Source: a virus. From it: a stretch of 28,418 nucleotides of DNA. The translations under genes and the position numbers were made by a program. Each line of letters begins with the position of its first letter. Position 1 is the stretch's first letter. This document shows, in pieces, positions 6,199 to 14,704 of this stretch. Location of the stretch: IMG/VR virus record IMGVR_UViG_3300020472_000129, positions 1 through 28,418 of that record. One strand, given 5' to 3'. The notes beneath the pieces were generated by a model. The model searched no databases, was not told the origin of the DNA, and saw nothing but the letters and a program-made list of their open reading frames with translations.

Positions 6199-8394
6199 AT
6201 GGCTGATGATTTTTTAGATAGTGATGAGAATACTGCACTAGAAGATTCTAATCAATCTACTGAATATGATGATCTTATAGGATATATTGAGAAAAAGTAT
6301 ACTGGTGCTAAGACTGCACGATATACAGATGAGGCACGATGGTTGCAATCCTATAGAAACTATAGAGGTATCTATGGTCCCGATGTTAAATTTACAGATG
6401 CTGAGAAGTCTCGTGTCTTTATTAAAGTAACTAAAACAAAAGTACTGGCAGCGTTTAGTCAACTCTGTGATGTACTGTTTAGCCAGAATAGATTTCCAAT
6501 TGGTGTAGAACCTACTACATTACCTGATGGTGTAGTTGAAGCTGCCCATATAGATCCTAAAAAACCTGCTGGTATGGAAGAAGAACCAGAAATGCCAGAC
6601 ATTCCATTAGTATATGGATTTAACGGTGATGGTAAAGATTTTAATGTGGGTGAAACTGCTGATACATTACTAGCCAAGCTAGGCCCACTAGAAGATAAAT
6701 TAAAGGGAATAGAAAACCTAGAAAAAGGTGTAGGTCAAACTCAATCTTCTATTACATTTGAACCAGCTATGATTGCTGCTAAGAAGATGGAGAAGAAGAT
6801 TAGAGATCAGCTAGAAGAGTCTGCTGCTACCAAGCATCTTAGGTTTTCTGCATTTGAATGTGTCCTGTTTGGTACAGGGATAATGAAGGGTCCATTTGCC
6901 TTTAACAAAGAATATCCTAATTGGGGTGATGATGGTGATTATGAGCCATTAGTTAAGACTATACCTAAAGTAGAGTATACGTCTATATGGAACTTCTACC
7001 CTGATCCTGATGCTATTAATATGGAAGACGCTATGTATGTTATTGAGCGTCACCGTATGACACGATCTCAGGTTAGGGCATTAAAGAAACGTCCATTCTT
7101 TAGAACAAAAGCAATAGAACGAGCAATAGAGTATGGTGAGAGTTATACTCGTGAGTGGTGGGAAGATGATATAGAATCAGATAGCTATGGTATAGATACT
7201 GATGGTGGTGATTCCCAAGGTGGTATAGAAAGATTTGAAGTTGTAGAGTTTTGGGGTACAGTAGATACTGAGATAGCTAAAGAAGCAGGTATCAAACTAC
7301 CTAAAGAACTAAAAAAGAAAGAAGAGATACAGATCAACTGTTGGGTATGTAATGATGAAATACTACGACTAGTAATAAATCCATTTACACCCAAGCGTAT
7401 TCCGTACTGTTCTGCACCATACGAAATTAACCCATATAGTTTCTTTGGTATTGGTTTGGCAGAAAACATGGATGATACTCAGACATTGATGAATGGCTTT
7501 ATGCGTCTTGCTGTTGATAATGCGGTATTATCTGGTAACTTACTTATAGAAGTAGATGAGTCTAACCTAGTTCCAGGCCAAGACTTGACAGTATATCCAG
7601 GAAAAATTTTCAGGAGACAAGGTGGCGCACCAGGACAAGCTATCTTTGGTACTAAGTTTCCTAATGTAAGTAGTGAAAATATGCAGTTGTTTGACAAGGC
7701 TAGGGTATTAGCTGATGAGTCAACTGGATTACCTTCTTACTCATATGGGCAAACAGGTGTTCAAGGTACTGGTAGGACCGCATCAGGTATCTCAATGCTA
7801 ATGGGAGCAGCCACCAGTTCTATTCGTACAGTTATCAAAAATATAGATGACTATATGTTACGTCCTATGGGTGAAGCACTGTTTGCATTTAATATGCAGT
7901 TTGACTTTGACTCAGAGATCAAAGGTGATTTAGAAGTTAGGGCTAGAGGTACAGAGAGCTTTATGAAGAATGAAGTTAGATCACAACGTCTAATAACATT
8001 CTTACAAATTGCAAGTAATCCTGTCCTCGCCCCATTTGCCAAGTTCCCATATATCATGAGGGAGATCGGTAGAACAATGGATCTGGATGTAGATAAGATT
8101 ACAAACAATCCAGAAGAAGCAATGCGTCAGGCAGTACTAATGCAACAGATGCAACAACAAATGCAACCAGAAGGTCCACCAGCAGGAGCTAATCCAAATG
8201 ATCCTACTGGAGGTGGAGGAGGTAATATAGGTGTAGGTACTGCTCCAGGACCAGGACAGCAAGGTTTCCCAACAGGTGGTGGAGCTAATGCTGGACAACA
8301 ACAACGTAGACCTGCACCACAACAAGGAGCCGCTAATGCACCACAACCTCGCCCGAACACTCCTCCCACTGGTCAACCAACCAGACTTCAATGA
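6199..8394 (+). CDS. Portal protein
   Basis: 731 residues, close in size to the P22 portal. It starts at the ATG immediately after the TerL stop (TAAATG), with only a weak ribosome binding site, so coupling to TerL translation is likely. The N-terminal part is acidic and helical; the middle contains the mixed alpha/beta portal core, with typical stretches such as TSIWNFYPDPDAINMEDAMY and a segment around SYSYGQTGVQGTGRTASGIS. The last 80 or so residues (from about 648) are a Gln/Pro/Gly-rich tail (MQQMQQQMQPEGPPAGAN) of low complexity. The portal is the dodecameric gate at one capsid vertex, through which DNA enters and leaves. Position directly after terL is standard. Confidence 0.93.
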   Translation: MADDFLDSDENTALEDSNQSTEYDDLIGYIEKKYTGAKTARYTDEARWLQSYRNYRGIYGPDVKFTDAEKSRVFIKVTKTKVLAAFSQLCDVLFSQNRFPIGVEPTTLPDGVVEAAHIDPKKPAGMEEEPEMPDIPLVYGFNGDGKDFNVGETADTLLAKLGPLEDKLKGIENLEKGVGQTQSSITFEPAMIAAKKMEKKIRDQLEESAATKHLRFSAFECVLFGTGIMKGPFAFNKEYPNWGDDGDYEPLVKTIPKVEYTSIWNFYPDPDAINMEDAMYVIERHRMTRSQVRALKKRPFFRTKAIERAIEYGESYTREWWEDDIESDSYGIDTDGGDSQGGIERFEVVEFWGTVDTEIAKEAGIKLPKELKKKEEIQINCWVCNDEILRLVINPFTPKRIPYCSAPYEINPYSFFGIGLAENMDDTQTLMNGFMRLAVDNAVLSGNLLIEVDESNLVPGQDLTVYPGKIFRRQGGAPGQAIFGTKFPNVSSENMQLFDKARVLADESTGLPSYSYGQTGVQGTGRTASGISMLMGAATSSIRTVIKNIDDYMLRPMGEALFAFNMQFDFDSEIKGDLEVRARGTESFMKNEVRSQRLITFLQIASNPVLAPFAKFPYIMREIGRTMDLDVDKITNNPEEAMRQAVLMQQMQQQMQPEGPPAGANPNDPTGGGGGNIGVGTAPGPGQQGFPTGGGANAGQQQRRPAPQQGAANAPQPRPNTPPTGQPTRLQ

Positions 8395-8563
8395 TTTATT
8401 TCAGGAGTATATAGACAGTAAGATTAATGATACAATTAGAGAGTTTGAGCAAGGAGAAAGTGAAGTGCAGATGTGGAAAGCTCAAGGTAAATTGCATATG
8501 TTAAGAAAGATAAGAGATATGCAGATTGAAGTTAAAACAGCAGCAGATAGAAAGTATCCGTAA
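8336..8563 (+). CDS. Small conserved-type protein nested in the portal 3' end, unknown function
   Basis: 75 residues from the ATG at 8336. This start is preferred to an earlier in-frame ATG (8276) because a strong AAGGAG lies 6 bases upstream of it. The gene overlaps the portal by 59 bases in another frame. The protein is mostly helical and charged: FNDLFQEYIDSKINDTIREF, then EQGESEVQMWKAQGKLHMLR. Small helical proteins of this type after the portal occur in other phages, where they have no settled function. It might assist portal or scaffold assembly; this is inference from position. Confidence 0.75.
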   Translation: MHHNLARTLLPLVNQPDFNDLFQEYIDSKINDTIREFEQGESEVQMWKAQGKLHMLRKIRDMQIEVKTAADRKYP

Positions 8564-8565
8564 TT

Positions 8566-11226
8566 ATGGACCCTGTTTTAGAACATCATTATAATAATAT
8601 TAAAGAAGGTAAAACAAGACAAGATAAAGATGGATATATTAATACTGTTGTTACAATACAGGTTGATAAAATAAAAAAATTAAATAACGGTAAACCTACC
8701 TTAATACCAACAGTGTATAATGGTAAAATAGTATCTGAAAAAGAAGCTATAAAAAAAGCAATAGATAGTGGTAAAAAATGGACTTCAGCAGATACGCACA
8801 AACAATTAAGAGAGTATGATAAAAAATTACATAAACAGATGTCTCCAGAATTAGCAAAAGGCACATTTAACAAGGGCGGTACAACTATGAAAAACGATCC
8901 ACCAGTAGGTTCAACACCATCAGAAGTAGCAGACGATATACCTGCAATGATCTCTGAGGGAGAATTTGTAATACCAGCAGATGTCGTAAGATACGTTGGG
9001 CTAGATAAAATACGAGCAATGATGCAAGAGGCTAAACATGGTCTAGCTTGTATGGAGGATGAAGGACTTATAGTAGACGTAGATGAGGATGGTAGACCTC
9101 AAAAAGATCAGAAAGAAAAATCTGACGATAAAGTAGCAATAATAGAAACAGTACAAATAGAAAAGGTAGATCCTATGATGACTCAAATGGCAGAGGGTGG
9201 TATGACTGATAAAGACAGTCCAGTTAGTTCCCCCATACTTAATCCAGAGAATAAACCAGTAATGGCTGAAGGTGGTATGGTTATAGGACCAGACGGAAGT
9301 CTTAGAATGGCTATGCAAGAAGGTGGTATGCCTATGCAGATGGAAGATATGATGATGGAAGAGATGCCATCTGAAGAACCTGAAATGGCTATGCCCCCTG
9401 AGTTAGCTGATGAGATGGCTCCTCAAGAAGCTGAACCAATGCCAGAAGCACCTATGATGAATGCTCCTGTAGCCCAAGAGTTTAATGGAAAACAACATCT
9501 AATGGCTTACCTACAAGAAGATGAGATCAAAGCCCTACAAGAAGCAGGTAGAGGTTTAGATGAAAACGGTGAGCAAATGCTAAGTCCAGAAGGTATACCA
9601 GTGTTTACAGAAGGTGAAGCAACTGATGATGCGGATGCAGCAGCAGCAGAAGCAGCAGATGCTGCAGGACCAGGTGTTGGTGGAAATCCAAATGATCAAT
9701 CGGATGACACAGGTCCAGCAGGTCAAGATGCAGATGTAGGTGACCCAGGAACTGACTCAGAAAATCAAGCTGAAGAATTTAAAGAACTATCTAAAGAAGT
9801 TAAAGAAGAACTAAGCCCAGAGAAAAAAGATAAAACTTATGTAGCTGGTGTAGGGTTTATTGATAAGTATATTGAACAACGTAATAGCAGACCTAACCCA
9901 CTACAAGGTAAACCTGCCTATGCTGTAGCTACTGCTGCACAAGGTGGACTAATGAGAACTCCTATGTATCTTGATGAGGGTGGTTTTGTTCCAAATATAG
10001 ATAAAGATGGAGAGATAAATGAAGCATCTTCTCAAGAAGATCCAATTCCTAGTGTTGCATCTACTCCATCAGCAAGTCCTGTTGCTTCAGAAGCTACTGT
10101 TGAGTCAGAGGCTCCTACTGAGCCACAAGCTCCTATAGGTTTAATGCAACCTGACGGAACTATAACAGGTGAAGGTATGTATGACACAGTTCAAAATTCA
10201 CGAAATTCTTTAAGTCAAATAGAAGGAATTAATCAACCTACACTTGACTATTTATCTAATAATTTCGATGTAGCAAGTAGCGTAATAGGTGATGGTGACA
10301 TAAGTAATCTTGATGGTGAAAAAGTTAATGCAGATGCTTTAAAACATTTTAATGAGTTTGGTAAAAATGAAGATAGAGTAGGTGATGGTTTGTATCAAGC
10401 TCAAGAAAGAACACCAGAAATGTTTTTAGAAGATGGTAATCCAAACCAAACAATAGAAATTAGAAATATTGCTAAAATATTAGATAAACAACCTGATATT
10501 GGAGATGATTCTTTAGAATATCTTTTTCAAAATACTGATGTATTTAAAGATGCACAAGGCAGAGTAGCTAGTGAAGAAGGTACAACATATGACGATGTAG
10601 CTAAACAACACTATAATTTATATGGAAAAGTAGAAGGAGATAGACGAGGAACAGAAGGTCTTGAGTCTTTCTTTAGTAGACCTGATCTAGGAGAAGATAC
10701 ACTATCTACAATGCCTATACAGGATACTATGGTAGATACAGATGAAATAGGTAATGTAGCATATTCTTCTAGTACGTTTGATGAATCTGGTGATGTTCAA
10801 AATGCTGGAGATGAAGGTCGAGGAGTTCCTAAAGGAGGTTATGATGCCTCTGCTGGAAGACCACAACCTGACCCTGATCTAGGACTTAAAAATTCTTTAC
10901 AAAGTAAACCTGAAGGAGGTACAGGATTTTTTACCAGAGAAACTTTACAGGATTACAAAGATCAATTAAGTAGAGCAAATATGGGTAATTTAGATCCTAT
11001 AGATTTTGATAGCCAATTTGTTCATAAAGGAGGTAATACTTACGACTTTAAATCAGGAGCTACTCTTGCAGGATATCTAGGAGGTTTCCGTGATGCACAA
11101 GGAAATCAAGTTAGTATAGATAAAGCTGTATATCAAAAAGGAGCTAGAAAAGGTCAACCACTAACTCAAGCAGATGTAATAAGAGTAGGACGAAATAGGC
11201 TCAGTAGTATAGACGAGTCTAGTTAA
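8566..11226 (+). CDS. Large acidic mosaic structural protein
   Basis: 886 residues, 3 bases after the preceding stop. Residues 1-95 form a separate unit (PTLIPTVYNGKIVSEKEAIK, then YDKKLHKQMS) similar to a short module in other phage virion proteins. Residues 110-165 hold DPPVGSTPSEVADDIPAMIS and EGEFVIPADVVRYVGL, a segment common in marine phage proteins that often stands near the N-terminus, so the first unit looks like a fusion. The middle is Met/Glu/Gly-rich with EGGM words and acidic linkers. Two repeats of the type YL-N-DV-...-HYN-FGK-E follow (about 560-603 and 650-695); the same repeat occurs in the last gene of the window. The position between portal and scaffold points to a head or internal virion protein. 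Exact role unknown. Confidence 0.85.
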   Translation: MDPVLEHHYNNIKEGKTRQDKDGYINTVVTIQVDKIKKLNNGKPTLIPTVYNGKIVSEKEAIKKAIDSGKKWTSADTHKQLREYDKKLHKQMSPELAKGTFNKGGTTMKNDPPVGSTPSEVADDIPAMISEGEFVIPADVVRYVGLDKIRAMMQEAKHGLACMEDEGLIVDVDEDGRPQKDQKEKSDDKVAIIETVQIEKVDPMMTQMAEGGMTDKDSPVSSPILNPENKPVMAEGGMVIGPDGSLRMAMQEGGMPMQMEDMMMEEMPSEEPEMAMPPELADEMAPQEAEPMPEAPMMNAPVAQEFNGKQHLMAYLQEDEIKALQEAGRGLDENGEQMLSPEGIPVFTEGEATDDADAAAAEAADAAGPGVGGNPNDQSDDTGPAGQDADVGDPGTDSENQAEEFKELSKEVKEELSPEKKDKTYVAGVGFIDKYIEQRNSRPNPLQGKPAYAVATAAQGGLMRTPMYLDEGGFVPNIDKDGEINEASSQEDPIPSVASTPSASPVASEATVESEAPTEPQAPIGLMQPDGTITGEGMYDTVQNSRNSLSQIEGINQPTLDYLSNNFDVASSVIGDGDISNLDGEKVNADALKHFNEFGKNEDRVGDGLYQAQERTPEMFLEDGNPNQTIEIRNIAKILDKQPDIGDDSLEYLFQNTDVFKDAQGRVASEEGTTYDDVAKQHYNLYGKVEGDRRGTEGLESFFSRPDLGEDTLSTMPIQDTMVDTDEIGNVAYSSSTFDESGDVQNAGDEGRGVPKGGYDASAGRPQPDPDLGLKNSLQSKPEGGTGFFTRETLQDYKDQLSRANMGNLDPIDFDSQFVHKGGNTYDFKSGATLAGYLGGFRDAQGNQVSIDKAVYQKGARKGQPLTQADVIRVGRNRLSSIDESS

Positions 11227-11234
11227 TACTATTT

Positions 11235-11263
11235 TTGTATGGCTACCTGTTACCCTCTATAAT
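11235..11263 (+). promoter_or_regulatory. Candidate sigma-70 promoter before the scaffold gene
   Basis: TTGTAT (11235-11240), a 17-base spacer and TATAAT (11258-11263). The -10 box is perfect and the -35 box matches at four positions. It lies in the 75-base gap before the scaffold gene, whose ribosome binding site AAGGAG is at 11290-11295. It is weaker than P1-P4. Confidence 0.5.
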
Positions 11264-11301
11264 ACTGTAGAGCCACTAATAGCCCCAATAAGGAGAGTAA
11301 A

Positions 11302-12129
11302 ATGTCAGACATGACTGTAGAACCAACACGAGTAACTACGATGAAATATCGTAAAAATACAATAGAAGACGATGAAAGAGAAATACAAGAACTAGAAAAA
11401 CAACGAGCAGGATCAGAAGAAGAGGTAGAAGCAGAACCTGAACATCCAGAAGAAAAGACGTTTAAAAAGCGTTATGGAGATCTTAGAAGACATCTACAGA
11501 AGAAAGAAGATGAGCATAGAAAAGAAGTTATGGCTGTTAGAGATCAGCTATCTAGTCTCACTAAGACTCAGGTAAGGCTCCCTAAAACTGATGAAGAAAT
11601 AGAAGATTGGGCTAATAAATATCCTGATGTAGCTAAAGTAGTAGAAACTATTGCTACTAAGAAAGCTAGAGAAAGCACTAAGAATATAGAGGAAAGGTTA
11701 TCCTACATAGCCGAAAAAGAACAAAAAGTAAATAGACAGGTTGCTGAAACTAAATTAAGCAAATTACATCCAGATTATGATGAGCTTAGATCTAGTTCAG
11801 AATTTCACGAATGGGCTGAGAAACAACCCAAGATGATACAACAAGCTCTATACGAAAACGATGATGATCCTGATGCTGCTGCTAAAGCGATCACATTATA
11901 TAAATTAGAAACTGCTAACGATAGAGGTGAATCTAACCCTAAAGAAGCAGCTAGAACAGTTAATACTCGTAGGAGAACATCAGAACCTACTGGTAATACT
12001 AAAACAAAGTGGTCTGAATCCAAGGTAAGAAAACTTTCTGGACAACAATGGGAGAAGTTCTCAGATGAAATACAGGAAGCTATATCTTCAGGAAACTTTG
12101 ATTATGACGAAAGTGGTGCTGCTAGGTAA
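11302..12129 (+). CDS. Capsid scaffolding protein
   Basis: 275 residues, highly charged and predicted almost all helical, with an excellent AAGGAG before the ATG. Glu/Lys-rich helices run from about residue 20 to 150 (EIQELEKQRAGSEEEVEAEP, KKRYGDLRRHLQKKEDEHRK), a helical middle includes WANKYPDVAKVV and KLSKLHPDYDEL, and the basic C-terminal part (about 225-250) ends in an acidic tail. Scaffolds bind coat protein through a small basic helical C-terminal region and direct procapsid assembly, then leave. The assignment rests on composition and on its place directly before the major capsid gene, not on a diagnostic motif. It is separated from the capsid gene by a 198-base control region. Confidence 0.85.
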   Translation: MSDMTVEPTRVTTMKYRKNTIEDDEREIQELEKQRAGSEEEVEAEPEHPEEKTFKKRYGDLRRHLQKKEDEHRKEVMAVRDQLSSLTKTQVRLPKTDEEIEDWANKYPDVAKVVETIATKKARESTKNIEERLSYIAEKEQKVNRQVAETKLSKLHPDYDELRSSSEFHEWAEKQPKMIQQALYENDDDPDAAAKAITLYKLETANDRGESNPKEAARTVNTRRRTSEPTGNTKTKWSESKVRKLSGQQWEKFSDEIQEAISSGNFDYDESGAAR

Positions 12130-12137
12130 TTTTTTAC

Positions 12138-12166
12138 TTGACAAGTATTTTTCAATATGATATAAT
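12138..12166 (+). promoter_or_regulatory. Sigma-70 promoter P3, capsid genes
   Basis: TTGACA (12138-12143), 17 bases, TATAAT (12161-12166). Like P2 it is preceded by TTTTTAC and followed by ACG. It starts 9 bases after the scaffold stop codon and gives the capsid gene its own strong promoter, with a leader of about 155 bases. Confidence 0.88.
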
Positions 12167-12181
12167 ACGTCATCACTTAAT

Positions 12182-12224
12182 AGAGTTTATTTACCCCTTT
12201 TATTAGGACAACTAAATAAACTCT
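12182..12224 (+). promoter_or_regulatory. 12-base-pair hairpin in the capsid mRNA leader
   Basis: AGAGTTTATTTA (12182-12193) pairs perfectly with TAAATAAACTCT (12213-12224), leaving a 19-base loop with CCCCTTTTATTAGG. It begins about 10 bases from the predicted 5' end from P3. A stem-loop so close to the 5' end commonly protects mRNA from decay. No T-tract follows, so termination is unlikely. Confidence 0.65.
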
Positions 12225-12230
12225 CACTAC

Positions 12231-12271
12231 CCATAAGTAAAAGGTACACCATTTTGCATTGGCCCCTTATG
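12231..12271 (+). promoter_or_regulatory. Second stem-loop in the capsid mRNA leader
   Basis: CCATAAG (12231-12237) pairs with CTTATGG (12265-12271) around a 27-base loop. It leaves the AGGAG at 12316-12320 unpaired. It is weaker than the first hairpin and may be a fortuitous match. Confidence 0.35.
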
Positions 12272-12327
12272 GATACCCAAGAATAAATGCCCCTGAACTT
12301 ATTTATAGCCAACATAGGAGATAATTA

Positions 12328-13392
12328 ATGGCTTTTAAGACAGCTGCTGGTTATGGAAACCTGTCGAATGGCAACTTCTCACCTGTAATTTACAGTAAGA
12401 AGGTTCAGTCGGCATTCCGTAAGAACAGTATATGCGAGGACATTACCAATAGTGATTACTTTGGTGAAATCGCAAATTTCGGTGATACAGTGCGTATCAT
12501 CAAAGAACCAGAAATCACAGTCAAAGAGTATGCTCGTGGAACTCAAGTAACTCCACAAGATCTTGAAGACGATGATTTCTCACTTGTTATCGACAAAGCT
12601 AACTACTTTGCTTTTAAAATTGATGACATTGAAGAAGCTCACTCTCATGTGAACTTTGAGTCAATGGCAACTGATCGAGCAGGATATCGCTTGAAAGATC
12701 AGTTCGACATGGAAGTACTAGGTTACTTGACAGGTTTCAAACAAGCTACAATTAGCTCTGTTGCTGGAACCGCAAGAGTAGCTGCTGATAAATCAGGTAC
12801 TGATCCTATTGCAGGAGCAGCAGCCAATGGTTTGTTAGCTTCTATGTTAATTGCTCGTGACAGCTTTGTTTCTGGTGGTGCTGCTACCGACTCAATTGCA
12901 ACGCATCCAGACGGATCTACTGGTGAAGCAACTCCTTTGGAAGTGCTAAACCGTATGGCTCGTTTACTCGATCAGCAAAATGTTGACCGTGATGGACGTT
13001 GGGTTGTTGTCGATCCAGTATTCGCTGAACAGCTTAATGACGAAAACTCCAAACTATTGAACAATGATTTTGCTTCAAGTGATAAAGACATTCTTCGTAA
13101 TGGTCGTATCATTTCTGGCATGGTTCGTGGTTTCAGAGTTTATATGTCAAACAACCTTCCTTCAGTAGGAACAGGTCCAGCTACCATTGATACTAATGGT
13201 TCAAGCGCACATTATGGCGCACTTGTTGCTGGTCATGACTCTGCTGTTGCAACTGCTTCGCAGATTGAAAAGGTTGAATCTTATCGTGACAATGACAGCT
13301 TTGCTGACATCGTTCGTGGTATGCATCTGTATGGTCGCAAAGTTCTTCGCCCTGAAGCACTTGTTCGCGCTCACTACAACATAGCAGGTTAA
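12328..13392 (+). CDS. Major capsid protein
   Basis: 354 residues, with AGGAG 7 bases before the ATG. The N-terminal part (KTAAGYGNLSNGNFSPVIYS, SDYFGEIANFGDTVRIIKEP) and the motif of an acidic, Phe-rich region followed by VIDKANYFAFKIDD are typical of major coat proteins of the HK97 fold in short-tailed phages. VNFESMATDRAGYRL and the C-terminal LYGRKVLRPEALVRAHYNIA agree. Codon use differs from every neighbour: Arg is almost always CGT or CGC rather than AGA, and C-ending codons for Ile, Asn, Phe and Asp are frequent, as expected for the most abundant virion protein. It has its own promoter, stabilising leader and downstream terminator. Confidence 0.93.
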   Translation: MAFKTAAGYGNLSNGNFSPVIYSKKVQSAFRKNSICEDITNSDYFGEIANFGDTVRIIKEPEITVKEYARGTQVTPQDLEDDDFSLVIDKANYFAFKIDDIEEAHSHVNFESMATDRAGYRLKDQFDMEVLGYLTGFKQATISSVAGTARVAADKSGTDPIAGAAANGLLASMLIARDSFVSGGAATDSIATHPDGSTGEATPLEVLNRMARLLDQQNVDRDGRWVVVDPVFAEQLNDENSKLLNNDFASSDKDILRNGRIISGMVRGFRVYMSNNLPSVGTGPATIDTNGSSAHYGALVAGHDSAVATASQIEKVESYRDNDSFADIVRGMHLYGRKVLRPEALVRAHYNIAG

Positions 13393-13404
13393 GGAGAATA
13401 GATC

Positions 13405-13929
13405 ATGGCTACTTATGATATGACAAGCTCCTCTACTACAGGTGTAGGAGCAAATAGTGTTGCGCTTCTTCCAGGCGTAAGCATGAACCATAGTATGTAT
13501 AATGTCGAGGCATATCTTGATATTGATGACTTGGTTGCAAAAGGATATTCTGGTGCAAACGGTGATATCTTTCAACTTCTTGAAATTCCAGCAGGTGTGT
13601 TAGTTATCAACGCTGGTGCAGAAGTAATGAAAGCATTCACTTCAAGTTGCACTCTAGACATGGACTTTGCAGCTGGTGATGATATCATTGATGGTGCTGA
13701 TATTACATCTACTGGTTTTTGTGCAGCAGGAACTAACGGTCAGACTAACACAGTTGTTGGTTCTGGTGCTTCAACTTACACTCAATTTATGGCTAGTACA
13801 GATACAATTGATTGTTTGATTGCTGGAGCAGCTCCTGCTACAGGTAGGTTGCGTGTATATGCTACACTCATTGATTGCAATGAATCTGGAGCAGAGGCAA
13901 CTTCCGCTACGAGAGATGCGTTAGCATAA
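13405..13929 (+). CDS. Probable head decoration or minor capsid protein
   Basis: 174 residues, 12 bases after the capsid gene, with AAGGAG before its ATG; both end at a shared terminator and therefore share a transcript. Composition is that of a beta-rich surface protein, high in Gly, Ala, Ser and Thr with few Lys or Arg (VEAYLDIDDLVAKGYSGANG, then QLLEIPAGVLVINAGAEVM, TGRLRVYATLIDC). Three or four Cys are present. Position directly after the coat protein and co-expression with it favour a capsid-stabilising protein; the family is not recognised from motifs alone. Confidence 0.7.
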   Translation: MATYDMTSSSTTGVGANSVALLPGVSMNHSMYNVEAYLDIDDLVAKGYSGANGDIFQLLEIPAGVLVINAGAEVMKAFTSSCTLDMDFAAGDDIIDGADITSTGFCAAGTNGQTNTVVGSGASTYTQFMASTDTIDCLIAGAAPATGRLRVYATLIDCNESGAEATSATRDALA

Positions 13930-13937
13930 AGTATTGT

Positions 13938-13979
13938 GGGGTAGTTTCTTTAATTAGAGCTACCCCCTTCTTTAATTTG
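13938..13979 (+). terminator. Intrinsic terminator after the capsid genes
   Basis: GGGGTAG (13938-13944) pairs with CTACCCC (13960-13966), then a T-rich tail (CTTCTTTAATTT). It lies between the decoration-protein stop and the adaptor gene. Such a terminator limits full-strength transcription to the two capsid genes while letting some read-through reach the tail genes. Confidence 0.8.
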
Positions 13980-13987
13980 GGCGAGAT

Positions 13988-14704
13988 ATGGCTACAACAT
14001 TTTTAACATTAGTTAATGATACATTAAGACGTTTGAATGAAGTTGAGTTAAGTGCAACTGATTTCCCTAATGCTTCTGGTTTTCGCGCTCAAGTTAAAGA
14101 TGCAGTAAATGCTTCCTTACAAGAAATATCCCAAAAAGAATTTGAGTTTCCTTTTAATTTTACATCTGCTTCTCTAACATTAGTTGCAGGTACAGCAGAG
14201 TATAGTCTTGCTACTGATTTTAAAATAGCAGACTGGGATAGTTTCCGTATTGCTAAAGATGACGATATTAATGCTGATGCTCGATTATTAAAACTAATAA
14301 ACTATGACACCTTTCTAAGTAGATTTTATGAAAGAGATGGTAACGCAACTTCAGCAGAATATACAACCCCTGCATATATATATAGAACATTATCTAATAA
14401 GGCTGCTTTTACACCTATACCTGATGTTGCATATACAGTAAATTATAACTACTTTGCCTACTCTTCTGATTTATCTAGTGCTACAGATACTATGTCTGTT
14501 CCTGATCAATTTAAACACGTTGTTATAGATGGTGCATTGTATCACACTTATATGTTTAGAGATAACTCACAACAGGCAGCTATAACCAAACAGAAGTTTG
14601 AAGAGGGTATAGATCGTATGCGTACATTATTAATTAACAGATTTACTGATGTAAGAGATACGAGAGTAGGGAGACTTCTAGCAGTTCCACATGGTAATCT
14701 ATAA
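13988..14704 (+). CDS. Head-to-tail adaptor / head-completion protein
   Basis: 238 residues. The N-terminal segment FLTLVNDTLRRLNEVELSAT and the helix AQVKDAVNASLQEISQKEFE, the pattern of a helical bundle plus a beta part (LVAGTAEYSLATDFKIADWD), and a C-terminal helix (QQAAITKQKFEEGIDRMRTL) resemble adaptor proteins of short-tailed phages (the role of P22 gp4 or T7 gp11), which bind the portal and start the tail. It is the first gene after the capsid terminator. The start is the ATG at 13988, with a weak GGGCGAG upstream. The stop overlaps the next start (TAATG). Confidence 0.75.
   Translation: MATTFLTLVNDTLRRLNEVELSATDFPNASGFRAQVKDAVNASLQEISQKEFEFPFNFTSASLTLVAGTAEYSLATDFKIADWDSFRIAKDDDINADARLLKLINYDTFLSRFYERDGNATSAEYTTPAYIYRTLSNKAAFTPIPDVAYTVNYNYFAYSSDLSSATDTMSVPDQFKHVVIDGALYHTYMFRDNSQQAAITKQKFEEGIDRMRTLLINRFTDVRDTRVGRLLAVPHGNL

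Noticed and set aside
8127-8391. Cys/Pro-rich - strand frames opposite the portal 3' end
   Set aside because: They are the complement of the Gln/Pro/Gly codon runs of the portal tail and have no start signal.
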